From assembly GCA_001940985.1 (NCBI GenBank), contig MSHB01000009.1:1-50733 (forward strand): 50,733 nucleotides of DNA, in the 5' to 3' direction. Below the pieces are notes generated by a model. It was not told where the DNA came from, ran no database searches, and was given only the letters and a program-made list of their open reading frames with translations. This document shows, piece after piece, positions 1-8,856 of the stretch; positions within the stretch are counted from its first letter, which is position 1; the number at the start of each line of letters is the position of its first letter. This DNA is from Mollicutes bacterium Phil14. Lineage in GTDB: Bacteria > Bacillota_I > Bacilli_A > ML615J-28 > CAG-698. Made by a program: the position numbers and the translations under genes.

Positions 1-46
1 ATTTAGATGTAAAATACGCCGTTTTTTTAAATAAATGTGAAAATAA

Positions 47-75
47 TTGCAATATATATAAAAAAGTGGTAAAAT
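47..75 (+). promoter_or_regulatory. Promoter of queT
   Basis: TTGCAA at 47-52 and TAAAAT at 70-75 are separated by 17 bp. Transcription would begin near 82, exactly at the start of the preQ1 aptamer, so the riboswitch forms the 5' end of the mRNA. Confidence 0.65.
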
Positions 76-84
76 AATTTGTTA

Positions 85-127
85 TGAGATGTTCCTTGCC
101 TAACCATCTCAAATAAAAAACAAGGAG
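85..127 (+). promoter_or_regulatory. preQ1-I riboswitch controlling queT
   Basis: A 7-bp hairpin (TGAGATG at 85-91, CATCTCA at 105-111) encloses a 13-nt loop containing CCTTG (94-98). An A-rich linker follows, then CAAGG (121-125), which is complementary to that loop segment and can form the second stem of an H-type pseudoknot. This is the architecture of preQ1 class I aptamers. The second stem includes the Shine-Dalgarno bases (AAGGAG, 122-127), so ligand binding should block translation. The downstream gene encodes a queuosine-precursor transporter, which fits. Not tested computationally. Confidence 0.87.
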
Positions 128-135
128 TGAAAAAA

Positions 136-627
136 ATGAATAAAGTTAATCTAAAAAGAATTGTTAGGTTGTCAGTTGTTACTTCTATTTATGTTGTACT
201 AACGATAGTTTTTAATTTTTTATCGTATGGAGACATACAGTTTAGAATAGCTGAAATATTAATATTATTGTGCTTTTTTAGAAAAGATTATGCAATATCA
301 TTAATCTTAGGTTGTTTAATATCCAATATATTTAGTCCAATGGGAATTATGGATATGATCTTTGGAACAGTTGCTACTACTTTGAGTGTGGTTTGTGTTA
401 TGTTTACAAAAAGGTTATGGGTAAATGTAATATATCCAACGTTCTTTAATGGTGTAATAGTGGGTATTGAATTAAATGTGATTCTTGGCTTGCCACTAAT
501 ACCATCAATTATTAGTGTGGCAATTGGTGAAGGTGTTGTTTTAATAATTGGTTGCATTATTTTTTCTAAATTGAGAAAGAGTACTAGATTTTTAGAATTG
601 CTAGAAGCTAATCAAAATAATAAATAG
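136..627 (+). CDS. queT: QueT family queuosine-precursor transporter (ECF S component)
   Basis: This is a hydrophobic 163-residue protein of the QueT family, the substrate-binding membrane subunit that captures preQ1/preQ0-type queuosine precursors and works with the shared energy-coupling-factor module, which is not in this window. About five or six membrane segments cover most of the length. The FRIAEILILLCF and GCLISNIFSPMGIMD stretches are typical of the family. I chose ATG 136 because AAGGAG at 122-127 lies 8 nt upstream; an in-frame GTG at 127 would sit inside that ribosome site. The upstream preQ1 riboswitch independently supports the substrate. A short terminator follows. Confidence 0.9.
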   Translation: MNKVNLKRIVRLSVVTSIYVVLTIVFNFLSYGDIQFRIAEILILLCFFRKDYAISLILGCLISNIFSPMGIMDMIFGTVATTLSVVCVMFTKRLWVNVIYPTFFNGVIVGIELNVILGLPLIPSIISVAIGEGVVLIIGCIIFSKLRKSTRFLELLEANQNNK

Positions 628-644
628 TCCAATAGGACTTTTTT
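626..644 (+). terminator. Terminator after queT
   Basis: AGTCC (626-630) and GGACT (635-639) form a 5-bp stem with a 4-nt loop, followed by a run of T to 644. It is short, so some read-through into the ABC-F gene is likely. Confidence 0.6.
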
Positions 645-671
645 AATGAAATAAAGAATGAGAGTGAAGTT

Positions 672-2423
672 ATGTTATTAATAGCAGAAAACATTAATAA
701 AAGTTATGGTGAAAAAACACTTTTAAAAGATATTTCAATTAATATAGATGAAAAGCAAAAGATTGGTATTATTGGTATCAATGGGTGTGGAAAGAGCACA
801 TTTTTAAAAATACTTTCAGGCAGGTTAGAACCTGATAGTGGAAATGTCAGTTTAATAGGTAAAGTTAAAATTAGTTATTTGCCTCAAGATTTAGAAATAA
901 ATCAAAATAACACTATTTTAGCTGAAGTGTTGCGAAATGTGACACACGAAGAACATGATATTAAAGAACACGAAGCCAAGGCTATTTTAACTAAACTTGA
1001 ATTATTCGATTATGAAAAAGTGATTTCTACTCTGTCTGGTGGTGAAAAAAGAAAAGTTGCATTGGCTTGTGCCTTAATTAATCCATGTGATATTTTAATG
1101 CTTGATGAGCCAACAAATCACCTAGATAGTGATATGATAGAGTGGTTAGAAAAGTATTTGATTAAATTTAATAAAGCAGTTGTAATGATTACTCATGACA
1201 GATATTTTTTAGAAAGAGTAGTAAATAAAATTGTTGAAGTCGATAAAGGCCAAATATATGAATATGTTGCTAACTATTCACGTTACCTTGACTTAAAAGC
1301 TGAAAGAGAAGAAGGATTGTTAGCTCAAGAAAAAAGGATTCAAACTTTTTTAAGAAAAGAGTCTGAATGGATTCATCGTGGTGCTAGAGCTAGAGCTACA
1401 AAAGAAAAAAAACGTGTTGAAAAATATGAAGAATTAACAAATAGAGAAAAAGTAATTGATAAAAAATTAGTTTTAGAAAGTGAAAAAAGTCGCTTAGGAA
1501 AAAAGACAATCGAATTAATAAATGTAGGTAAAAGTTATGATCAATTATTGTTTTCTGATTTTAGTATTAATGTTGATAGAGATGCAAGAATCGGTTTTAT
1601 TGGAAAAAATGGTAGTGGTAAAACTAGCTTATTTAAAATTATGGTTGGTGCAGAAAAACCTGATTGTGGAGAAGTTATTATTGGGGATACAGTTAGGTTG
1701 GGATATTTTTCTCAAGTTAATGAAGCTTTAGATGAAAGCAAAAGAGCAATAGATTATATTAGATCAATTGCCGATGTTGTAAAAACAAAAAGTGGAACTA
1801 TCAGCGCAAGTCAAATGTTAGAAAACTTCCTATTTGATGAACCATATATTCCTATTTCAAAATTATCTGGTGGAGAAAAAAGAAGATTAGCCCTTTTGGG
1901 AGTTTTAATGAAAGCACCTAATATTTTATTGCTAGATGAGCCAACTAATGATTTGGATATAACAACATTAACACTTCTAGAAAACTATTTGGAAGACTTC
2001 TCTGGTGCGGTATTAGTTATTAGTCATGATAGATATTTTTTAGATAAAGTTGTTGATAAAGTTTATGTTTTAGAAAAAAACAATGAATGGATTCAATATA
2101 GCGGAGGCTATTCAAGTTATTTAGAAACAAGGAAATCTATTTTCGATGAACCTGTGATTAAAGAAAATAAAAGTATAAAACCAAAAGAAAAGAAGGTAAA
2201 ATTAACTTTTCTTGAACAAAGAGAATTTGAAAACATTGAAGCTGAGACAGAAGAACTATCAGACAGAATTAATAGAATTCAAAAGGAAATAGATGACAAT
2301 ATTACAGACTATTATAAAACAAAGGATTTATACTTGGAAAAAGGAAAACTAGAAAAGGAACTTGAAGAGAAATTTGCTAGATGGGAATACCTAAGCGAAA
2401 TTGACAAGTTAAGTAAAAAATAA
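672..2423 (+). CDS. ABC-F ATPase, Uup-like
   Basis: A 583-residue soluble protein with two ABC ATPase domains and no membrane segments, as in the ABC-F family that acts on ribosomes. Domain 1 has Walker A GINGCGKST (about residues 35-43), signature LSGGEKRKVALA and Walker B LMLDEPTNHLD. Domain 2 repeats these as GKNGSGKTS, LSGGEKRRLALL and LLLDEPTNDLD. The linker carries the basic GARARATKEKKR motif, and the last 80 residues form a predicted coiled coil (LTFLEQREFENIEAE onwards). Both are typical of the Uup branch, which binds stalled ribosomes or branched DNA. The stop overlaps the next start by one base (TAATG), implying coupling. The Uup assignment rests on linker and tail. Confidence 0.87.
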   Translation: MLLIAENINKSYGEKTLLKDISINIDEKQKIGIIGINGCGKSTFLKILSGRLEPDSGNVSLIGKVKISYLPQDLEINQNNTILAEVLRNVTHEEHDIKEHEAKAILTKLELFDYEKVISTLSGGEKRKVALACALINPCDILMLDEPTNHLDSDMIEWLEKYLIKFNKAVVMITHDRYFLERVVNKIVEVDKGQIYEYVANYSRYLDLKAEREEGLLAQEKRIQTFLRKESEWIHRGARARATKEKKRVEKYEELTNREKVIDKKLVLESEKSRLGKKTIELINVGKSYDQLLFSDFSINVDRDARIGFIGKNGSGKTSLFKIMVGAEKPDCGEVIIGDTVRLGYFSQVNEALDESKRAIDYIRSIADVVKTKSGTISASQMLENFLFDEPYIPISKLSGGEKRRLALLGVLMKAPNILLLDEPTNDLDITTLTLLENYLEDFSGAVLVISHDRYFLDKVVDKVYVLEKNNEWIQYSGGYSSYLETRKSIFDEPVIKENKSIKPKEKKVKLTFLEQREFENIEAETEELSDRINRIQKEIDDNITDYYKTKDLYLEKGKLEKELEEKFARWEYLSEIDKLSKK

Positions 2424-2896
2424 TGAATGATGTAAAATTTAGAAAAGCAAAAGAATGCGAAATAAAGAAAATATACGAATTATGTGAAGAAATAAAAAAA
2501 GATTATCCATTATGGGATGATGAATATCCTGTATTTGATAACTTTTTAGAAAGTTATGAAGAAGATGGATTATATGTTTTATGCATTAATAGTGAGATAA
2601 TAGGATCAATATCTCTTGAGACTTCTTCATGGAGAGCAGATAGTATCTCGATATCACGTTTTATGGTTAAAGAAGAGTATCGTAGACATGGCTATGGTAG
2701 ACTAATGTTTTCTAAAATTGAAAATGTTATAAGAGAAAGAGGATTTGAGTATGCTGATCTTTTTGCAAGAAATGATCATCCTTTTGCTATTAAAATGTAT
2801 GAGAAGTTGGGCTATCAAAATTTAGGTAAATTTGATACTAAATGGTGTGATAACATAACAGAATATTATTATTTGTTTGTTAAGAAACTGAAATGA
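2423..2896 (+). CDS. GNAT family N-acetyltransferase
   Basis: A 157-residue GNAT-fold protein. The acetyl-CoA-binding motif A is visible as FMVKEEYRRHGYGRLMF (about residues 88-104, R-x-x-G-x-G type), followed by the ARNDHPFAIKMYEKLGYQ motif B region. The C-terminal sequence ends with aromatic residues as in small-molecule or protein N-acetyltransferases. The substrate cannot be inferred. It starts on the last base of the preceding ABC-F stop codon, so it is translationally coupled to it. It ends in TGA, one of several genes showing that UGA is a stop here. Confidence 0.85.
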   Translation: MNDVKFRKAKECEIKKIYELCEEIKKDYPLWDDEYPVFDNFLESYEEDGLYVLCINSEIIGSISLETSSWRADSISISRFMVKEEYRRHGYGRLMFSKIENVIRERGFEYADLFARNDHPFAIKMYEKLGYQNLGKFDTKWCDNITEYYYLFVKKLK

Positions 2897-2911
2897 AAGC
2901 ATATAGCAAAG

Positions 2912-2940
2912 TTGTAATTTATTGATATTTATGATAAAAT
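2912..2940 (+). promoter_or_regulatory. Promoter of the YfmM-like/typA operon
   Basis: TTGTAA at 2912-2917 and TAAAAT at 2935-2940 with a 17-bp spacer, 28 bp before the next start codon. Confidence 0.55.
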
Positions 2941-2967
2941 AAATACATTAAAAGAAAAGGAAAAGTT

Positions 2968-4500
2968 ATGAGTGTATTAGAAATTGAAAATTTAAGTTTT
3001 GGTTATCGTGGAGAAACACTGTTAAAAAATGTTAATATGCGTTTGTTACCACATGATCACATGGGACTAGTAGGCACTAATGGATGTGGGAAAACAACAT
3101 TACTTAATCTAATAGCTCATAGGTTAATCCCTGATGAAGGTAGAGTTAATTGGCTTAGTGATGAAACTTTCACTTATTTAGATCAACATTTAAAAATTCA
3201 TGATGAAATGACCATTCATGAGTATTTATATCAAGTATATGATAAATTGTTTGCTAGAGAAAAAGAAATGAATGATTTATATAAGTCGCTTGAAGTTGCT
3301 GATGAAAGTCAATATGACAAAATTTTAAACAAAGCTTACAATATTCAAAATGAATTAGAAGAAAAAGATTTTTATATGATTAAATCCAAAATATCTAATG
3401 TTATTAATGGTTTGGGTATTAATTATGATGAAAATTGGATTTTGAGAAATCTTAGTAGTGGACAAAGAGGAAAAGTATTTTTAGCGAAAATGCTTTTAGA
3501 AGAAAAAGATGTTTTGCTTTTGGATGAACCAACTAACTTTTTAGATGTTCAACACATAGAATGGCTATCAAAATTCTTGGTTAATTATAAACATGAATTT
3601 ATAGTTATATCTCATGATCAAAATTTTTTGAATCAAATATGTAATGTAATTTGTGCAATTGAAAATAAAACTGTTACTCGTTATAAGGGTAATTATGATG
3701 ACTATTTGAAACTAAAGGATATGAGAGATAAGGAATATATGGCACAATATGAGGCCCAACAAAAGTTTATTAAAAAGACACAAGAGTTTATTGATAAAAA
3801 TATTGTTCGTGCTTCAACTACTAAACGTGCTCAAAGTAGGCAAAAAGTATTAGATAAAATTGATGTTTTAGAAAAACCTACTACAGTAAAAAAAGTAAAA
3901 TTTAATTTTCCTTTCTCAAATAGTTTTAATAGTGAAGCAATAGTTACTAATAGGTTAGTCATTGGTTATGAAAAACCAATTTTATCACCAATTGATTTGA
4001 AGGTTTATTTTGGCGAAAAAGTTGTAATCACTGGTAAAAATGGTGTCGGTAAAAGTACATTTTTGAAAACTTTACTAGGGATTATTCCTCCAATTAGTGG
4101 TAAATTTAAAATACCATTTTATAATAAAATAGTTTATTATTCGCAAGAATATCAAGGTGACTTGAATATTTCTGCAGTTGAATATGTTAAAAATGATTAT
4201 CCATTGATGGATGATAAAAAGGTAAGAGATTTATTAGGTGTATATGGAATAGTTGGTGAATTAGCGATAAAAAAAATGTCGGCTTTAAGTGGTGGAGAGC
4301 TTACAAAAGTTCGTTTCGCTAAGTTAAGCTTAGAAACTTCGAATTTATTGATTCTAGATGAACCAACTAATCACTTAGATAAGTTTGCAAAAGATGCTTT
4401 ATATAATGCAATGAACGAGTATCCAGGTACAATACTGATTGTTACTCATGAAAAAGAAATAAGTAAAAAATTCAAAATGAGAGAAATTCATTTTAGTTAG
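2968..4500 (+). CDS. ABC-F ATPase, YfmM-like
   Basis: A 510-residue protein with two soluble ABC domains and no membrane part. Walker A motifs are GTNGCGKTT (about 37-45) and GKNGVGKST. Signatures are LSSGQRGKVFLA (first, with S in place of G) and LSGGELTKVRFA. Walker B motifs are LLLDEPTNFLD and LILDEPTNHLD. Length, the LDVQHIEWL segment and the linker RASTTKRAQSRQK resemble Bacillus YfmM, a translation-associated ABC-F protein. It differs from the Uup-like protein upstream by lacking a C-terminal coiled coil. It is followed 11 bp later by typA, so the two are probably one transcript concerned with ribosome function. A drug-resistance role is possible but not indicated. Confidence 0.85.
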   Translation: MSVLEIENLSFGYRGETLLKNVNMRLLPHDHMGLVGTNGCGKTTLLNLIAHRLIPDEGRVNWLSDETFTYLDQHLKIHDEMTIHEYLYQVYDKLFAREKEMNDLYKSLEVADESQYDKILNKAYNIQNELEEKDFYMIKSKISNVINGLGINYDENWILRNLSSGQRGKVFLAKMLLEEKDVLLLDEPTNFLDVQHIEWLSKFLVNYKHEFIVISHDQNFLNQICNVICAIENKTVTRYKGNYDDYLKLKDMRDKEYMAQYEAQQKFIKKTQEFIDKNIVRASTTKRAQSRQKVLDKIDVLEKPTTVKKVKFNFPFSNSFNSEAIVTNRLVIGYEKPILSPIDLKVYFGEKVVITGKNGVGKSTFLKTLLGIIPPISGKFKIPFYNKIVYYSQEYQGDLNISAVEYVKNDYPLMDDKKVRDLLGVYGIVGELAIKKMSALSGGELTKVRFAKLSLETSNLLILDEPTNHLDKFAKDALYNAMNEYPGTILIVTHEKEISKKFKMREIHFS

Positions 4501-4511
4501 GAAGAAAAAAT

Positions 4512-6341
4512 ATGGAAATAAGAAATATTGCAATTATTGCTCATGTTGACCATGGCAAAACAACATTGGTAGACCAATTATTAAAAAAATCTGACACTTT
4601 ATCTTCAAGAGAAAACATTGAAGAAAGAGCAATGGACAGTAATGACTTGGAAAGAGAAAGAGGAATTACTATTTTAGCAAAGAATACTGCTATTAAGTAT
4701 AAAGGTTATAAGATTAATATCTTAGATACTCCAGGACATGCCGACTTTTCTGGTGAAGTGGAACGTATTATGAAAATGGTTGATGGCGTGATTTTAGTGG
4801 TTGATGCCTATGAAGGTGCTATGCCACAAACTAGATTTGTTTTAAAACAAGCTTTAGAAAATAATTTGAAACCAATAGTAGTTATTAATAAAGTTGACAA
4901 ACCATCAGCTAGACCTGATGAAGTTGTTGATGAAGTTTTGGATTTGTTTATTGAGTTAGGTGCTAATGATGACCAATTAGATTTTAAAGTTGCATATGCT
5001 AGTGCTACTCATGGTACTAGTAGTTTAAGCAGTGATATAAACACTCAAGAACCTACAATGGATTATATTTTGGATTTAATTATTTCTGAAATTCCTGCTC
5101 CTGAGGCTAGTGTTGATGGATATTTACAATTCCAAGGAGCTTTGCTTGATTATAACGATTATGTTGGAAGAATGGCAATCGGAAGAATTAAGCGTGGTAT
5201 TATGAAACAAAACGAAATAGTTAGTTGTATGAGAAATGATGGAAGTATTAAACAATTCCGTATACAAAAATTATATAGTTTTTTAGGTTTGCAAAAGAGT
5301 GAAGTAGAATCAGCAGAAGCTGGAGATATTGTAGCTGTTGCTGGTCTTGCTGATATTAATGTAGGTGAAACTTTATGTAATGTTGGCCATGAAGAAGCTC
5401 TTCCTCCTATTAGAGTAAGCGAACCAACTGTTGAGATGTATTTTAGTACAAATGATTCTCCATTTTCTGGTAAAGAAGGCAAGTTTGTAACTAGTACAAA
5501 ACTTGAAGAAAGATTATTCAGAGAAGTACAAAAAGATGTAAGTTTAAAAGTTGTTAAAGCGGGTAAAAATGATGAATGGATAGTTTGCGGAAGAGGAGAA
5601 CTACATTTAGGAATTCTTATTGAAAATATGCGTCGAGAAGGATACGAATTCCAAGTAGCAAAACCTAAACCAATCATTAAGGAAATTGATGGTGTTAAAT
5701 GTGAACCATTTGAATATGTACAAATAGATTTGCCTAATGAATACGTTGGTCCAACTATTGAATTGATTGGTAAACGTGGAGGAATCTTGGAATCTATGGA
5801 AAATGATATTTCTCAAACTAGATTGATTTACACTGTGCCATCACGTGGACTTATTGGTTTATCTACTGATTTTATGACAGCTACTAAAGGCTTTGGTACA
5901 ATGTGTCATTATTTCTTAGAATATCGTCCAATGGAAAATATTCTTGTTGGAAATAGAAAACTTGGTGTACTAGTAGCTTCAGAAGAAGGTAAAACTTCTG
6001 CGTATGGAATTGGACAAATCGAAGACCGTGGTGTTTTATTTGTAGAACCAAATCAAGATGTTTATGAAGGTCAAATAGTTGGTGAATGTAACAAAGAAGA
6101 AGATTTAGCAGTTAATGTTACTAAAATGAAACAACAAACTAACCAACGCTCTTCAACAAAAGATACTACTGTAGTATTGAAAAGACCTCGTCCAATGGGA
6201 CTTGAAGCTTGTATGGAATATATCAATGATGACGAATTAGTCGAAGTAACTCCAAGAAATATTCGCTTACGTAAAAAAATATTAGATACAAATGAAAGAA
6301 AGAAATTTGATAGTAAGAGGTACAAAAATGATAAGAACTAA
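4512..6341 (+). CDS. typA: Ribosome-binding GTPase TypA/BipA
   Basis: A 609-residue translational GTPase closely matching TypA/BipA in length and order. G1 AHVDHGKT is at residues 10-17, G3 DTPGH at 72-76 and G4 NKVD at 126-129, followed by the domain II barrel, EF-G-like domains III and V and the TypA-specific basic C-terminal domain (TPRNIRLRKKILDTNERKKF). The family binds the 70S ribosome at the EF-G site and affects 50S assembly, especially under stress or cold. The ribosome site AGGAAG lies 7 nt upstream. The 3' end overlaps the next gene's start by 14 bp. Confidence 0.96.
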   Translation: MEIRNIAIIAHVDHGKTTLVDQLLKKSDTLSSRENIEERAMDSNDLERERGITILAKNTAIKYKGYKINILDTPGHADFSGEVERIMKMVDGVILVVDAYEGAMPQTRFVLKQALENNLKPIVVINKVDKPSARPDEVVDEVLDLFIELGANDDQLDFKVAYASATHGTSSLSSDINTQEPTMDYILDLIISEIPAPEASVDGYLQFQGALLDYNDYVGRMAIGRIKRGIMKQNEIVSCMRNDGSIKQFRIQKLYSFLGLQKSEVESAEAGDIVAVAGLADINVGETLCNVGHEEALPPIRVSEPTVEMYFSTNDSPFSGKEGKFVTSTKLEERLFREVQKDVSLKVVKAGKNDEWIVCGRGELHLGILIENMRREGYEFQVAKPKPIIKEIDGVKCEPFEYVQIDLPNEYVGPTIELIGKRGGILESMENDISQTRLIYTVPSRGLIGLSTDFMTATKGFGTMCHYFLEYRPMENILVGNRKLGVLVASEEGKTSAYGIGQIEDRGVLFVEPNQDVYEGQIVGECNKEEDLAVNVTKMKQQTNQRSSTKDTTVVLKRPRPMGLEACMEYINDDELVEVTPRNIRLRKKILDTNERKKFDSKRYKNDKN

Positions 6342-7820
6342 ATTTGATTTTAAAAAAATATTTTTGTTTTTGTTTATACTATTAATAACATTTACTTTAT
6401 CAGCTTGTGGTGTTGATCCACAACCTAATGAAGAAACTGAATTAGAAGATATTACTTTGACCATATATACTTTGAATGATTTTCATGGAACTATTGAGGA
6501 AAATGGGAATATGGCAGGTATTTATAAAATTGGAGATTTTCTAATTAAAGAAAAACAAAACAGTCCTGAAACAACATTAATTATATCAGCTGGTGATATG
6601 TTTCAAGGAACTGCTGTTTCTTCAATGACTAGAGGAAGAGCTGTAGTAGATGCTATGAATATAATTGGCTTTGATGCAATGACTCTAGGCAATCATGAGT
6701 TTGATTGGGGTATAGATGTGGTTTTGAAATATCAAGATGGAAAAGAAGAAAATGGAGAAGCTAACTTTCCATTTTTGGCAGCTAATATAATTGATAAAAA
6801 AAGCAATGAACTAATCACAAAACCTTATACAATAGTTAAAAAATCAGGATATAAAATTGGTATTATAGGAATTATTGGTAGCGATCAAACAAAAGATATT
6901 CTAGCAAGTTATGTTGAAAACTATGAGTTTACAGATGAAATCACTGCAATTAAAAAATATACTAAAGTTTTAAGAAACGAAGAAAAATGTGATATTGTTA
7001 TTGTTTCAGCACATTGTGATACACAAGATTATGGAAATAAATTATCTTCATTAAGTGATGATTATAAGATTGATGCAATTATCAATGGTCACACACATCA
7101 AGCATATTATGGAGAATTAAATTTTGGTGATAGAGAAGCACCGCTTCCATATGTGCAATCAGGTTGCTATGGACAATATGTTGGTAAAATAGTTTTACAA
7201 TTAAATGGAAAAGAACGAAAAGTCATAAATGCTAGTGCTAATAATTTAAAAGCAAAAAGCACATGTAAAACCGAAAACATTGATATTAAAAATGCTATTA
7301 GTAAATATTCTAAAGAAATGGAAGTTTCAAAAGAAGTTTTAGGCGTTAGTGGTGAAACAGTTTATCAAAATGAAGGCGGAAAGTGGGCTGCTAATGTTAT
7401 TGCTACATATGAAGATGTGTAGTAGGTATCATAAACTCTGGTGGAATAAGACGTAATGGATTCCCACTTGAAATCGATAAAGATATTACTTATGGAGATA
7501 TTTTTGAAATTATGCCTTTTGAAAACAAAATTAAAGTTGTTTCTATTAAAGGATATGAGTTAGAAAAACTAGCAAATTATAGTGGCTTATTTATAAGTGA
7601 TTCATTAAGTAAACGAAATGGAACAGTATATATTAATGATGAACCAATAGATGCTAATGAATATTATCGTGTAGCTACAATTGATTATTTATATGAAAAG
7701 ACAAATTATCCATTTAAAACAGGATTAAATCCTGTTGATACTGACATATTGTTTAGAGATGCCCTAGCTGAAGCGGTTAAGAAAAAAGTAAGCGAAAAAG
7801 GTAAGTTTTATACTAATTAA
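6328..7820 (+). pseudogene. 5'-nucleotidase family lipoprotein, frameshifted
   Basis: The N-terminal part (to 7422) has a lipoprotein signal with lipobox LSAC (Cys27 counted from ATG 6328, preceded by AAGAGG) and the calcineurin-like metallophosphatase motifs LNDFHG (Asp51, His53), GDMFQGT, GNHEFDWG and GHTHQ of the UshA/5'-nucleotidase family. After ATYEDV a TAG stops the frame at 7420-7422. The conserved start of the C-terminal domain, GIINSGGIRRNGFPLEI, continues in another frame from about 7423 and runs to TAA at 7820. Loss of one base (or gain of two) near 7415-7422 explains this. Everything else looks intact, so this is either a recent mutation or a sequencing error. An intact enzyme would hydrolyse nucleotides outside the membrane. 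Confidence 0.85.
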
Positions 7821-7821
7821 G

Positions 7822-7857
7822 AGGTCCAAACTGTAGGTTCTACAATGGACCTTTTTT
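7822..7857 (+). terminator. Terminator after the 5'-nucleotidase gene
   Basis: AGGTCCA and TGGACCT form the outer stem, TGTAG/CTACA the inner stem, followed by six T. It ends the ABC-F/typA/nucleotidase operon. Confidence 0.85.
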
Positions 7858-7982
7858 AATTTAATGTTTTAAAAATACAATATTAATGGTATAATAAACA
7901 TAAATAATCAAGTAAAATATTAAAAATTTTTATATATTTTTAATATTAATTAGTAATTATGAAAAGTTGAGGCAATAAAAAA

Positions 7983-8795
7983 ATGAAAAAATGTTTTACT
8001 ATTAACCCATTTAGAACTACAGAAGATTTTAGAGATTATGAAAAGTTGTTAGATGATAATATCTATCAAGCAATCGAAATATTTTTTCCATATAATTTGA
8101 GTGAAGAAAATCAAAAAATATATTTTGAAAATGTAAAAAGAATAAAAGAAAAATTTGATATAGAAGTAGTTATGCATCTTCCTCATGGACCAGAAAATAA
8201 TCTTTGCGATTTTTTAGACTATAATAAAATAATTGACCGAATGGAAAAAGGAATGGATTTTACATCAAATTTTAATACAAGAAAACTTACTTTACATTTA
8301 GGTCAAGTTGATAAAACAATTGCAAGAGAAAAGCACATTGAACATATAGTTAAAGTTTTAAAAGAACTTTGTTTGTATGCTAAAAAATATGAAATGAATG
8401 TGATGATTGAAAATATGCCTCAAGACAATGAACTTGGTTATTCACCATATGAAATTAAAGAAATAATTGATAAAGTAAATTTAGATAATCTTAAGTTTAT
8501 TTTAGATACTGGTCATGCTCATGTTAGTTCTTATTCAAATATTGAATATATAGAAGTTTTAAAAGATAAGTTGTATCATATGCACTTTAGTGATAATAAT
8601 GGTTCAACTGATCAACATAAACGAATTGGACTTGGGAATATTGATTTTGTAGAAATCTTTAAAAAACTTCATGAAATTAATTATGATGAATTACATTGCA
8701 TGGAAGTTATATTTAAAAAAGCCGATGAATTGAGAGAATTTGCTACCGATATAGAGAAATGTGACATTTTGTCACGAAATATTCAATTCAAATAA
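7983..8795 (+). CDS. Sugar phosphate isomerase/epimerase-like TIM-barrel protein
   Basis: A 270-residue protein of the AP-endonuclease-2/xylose-isomerase-like TIM-barrel family. Strand-end residues expected of the metal site are visible: MHLPHG, LHLGQ, MIENMP (Glu), ILDTGHAH (Asp, His), HMHFSDN (His, Asp) and a late CMEVIF (Glu). These families bind a divalent metal and isomerise or epimerise sugars, or act on inositol derivatives; the exact substrate is not clear. GAGG precedes the ATG at 7983. A TATAAT box lies at 7890-7895. It stands between two terminator/promoter boundaries, so it is probably monocistronic. Confidence 0.78.
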   Translation: MKKCFTINPFRTTEDFRDYEKLLDDNIYQAIEIFFPYNLSEENQKIYFENVKRIKEKFDIEVVMHLPHGPENNLCDFLDYNKIIDRMEKGMDFTSNFNTRKLTLHLGQVDKTIAREKHIEHIVKVLKELCLYAKKYEMNVMIENMPQDNELGYSPYEIKEIIDKVNLDNLKFILDTGHAHVSSYSNIEYIEVLKDKLYHMHFSDNNGSTDQHKRIGLGNIDFVEIFKKLHEINYDELHCMEVIFKKADELREFATDIEKCDILSRNIQFK

Positions 8796-8802
8796 AATAT
8801 TC

Positions 8803-8831
8803 TTGAAAATTACCACTCATTATAGTATAAT
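8803..8831 (+). promoter_or_regulatory. Promoter of the degV-family gene
   Basis: TTGAAA (8803-8808) and TATAAT (8826-8831) with exact 17-bp spacing, 26 bp before the start codon. Confidence 0.75.
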
Positions 8832-8856
8832 ATATAAGTATTTTGAGGTGTGTAGT

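Noticed and set aside
1537..1731. Plus-strand 64-residue ORF inside the Uup-like gene
   Set aside because: Shadow frame of the second ATPase domain with no independent signals.
8761..8775. GTGACATTTTGTCAC inverted repeat upstream of the degV-family promoter
   Set aside because: It lies inside the 3' end of the preceding coding sequence, about 30 bp before the -35 box, and fits the codons there; regulatory meaning is too weak to claim.
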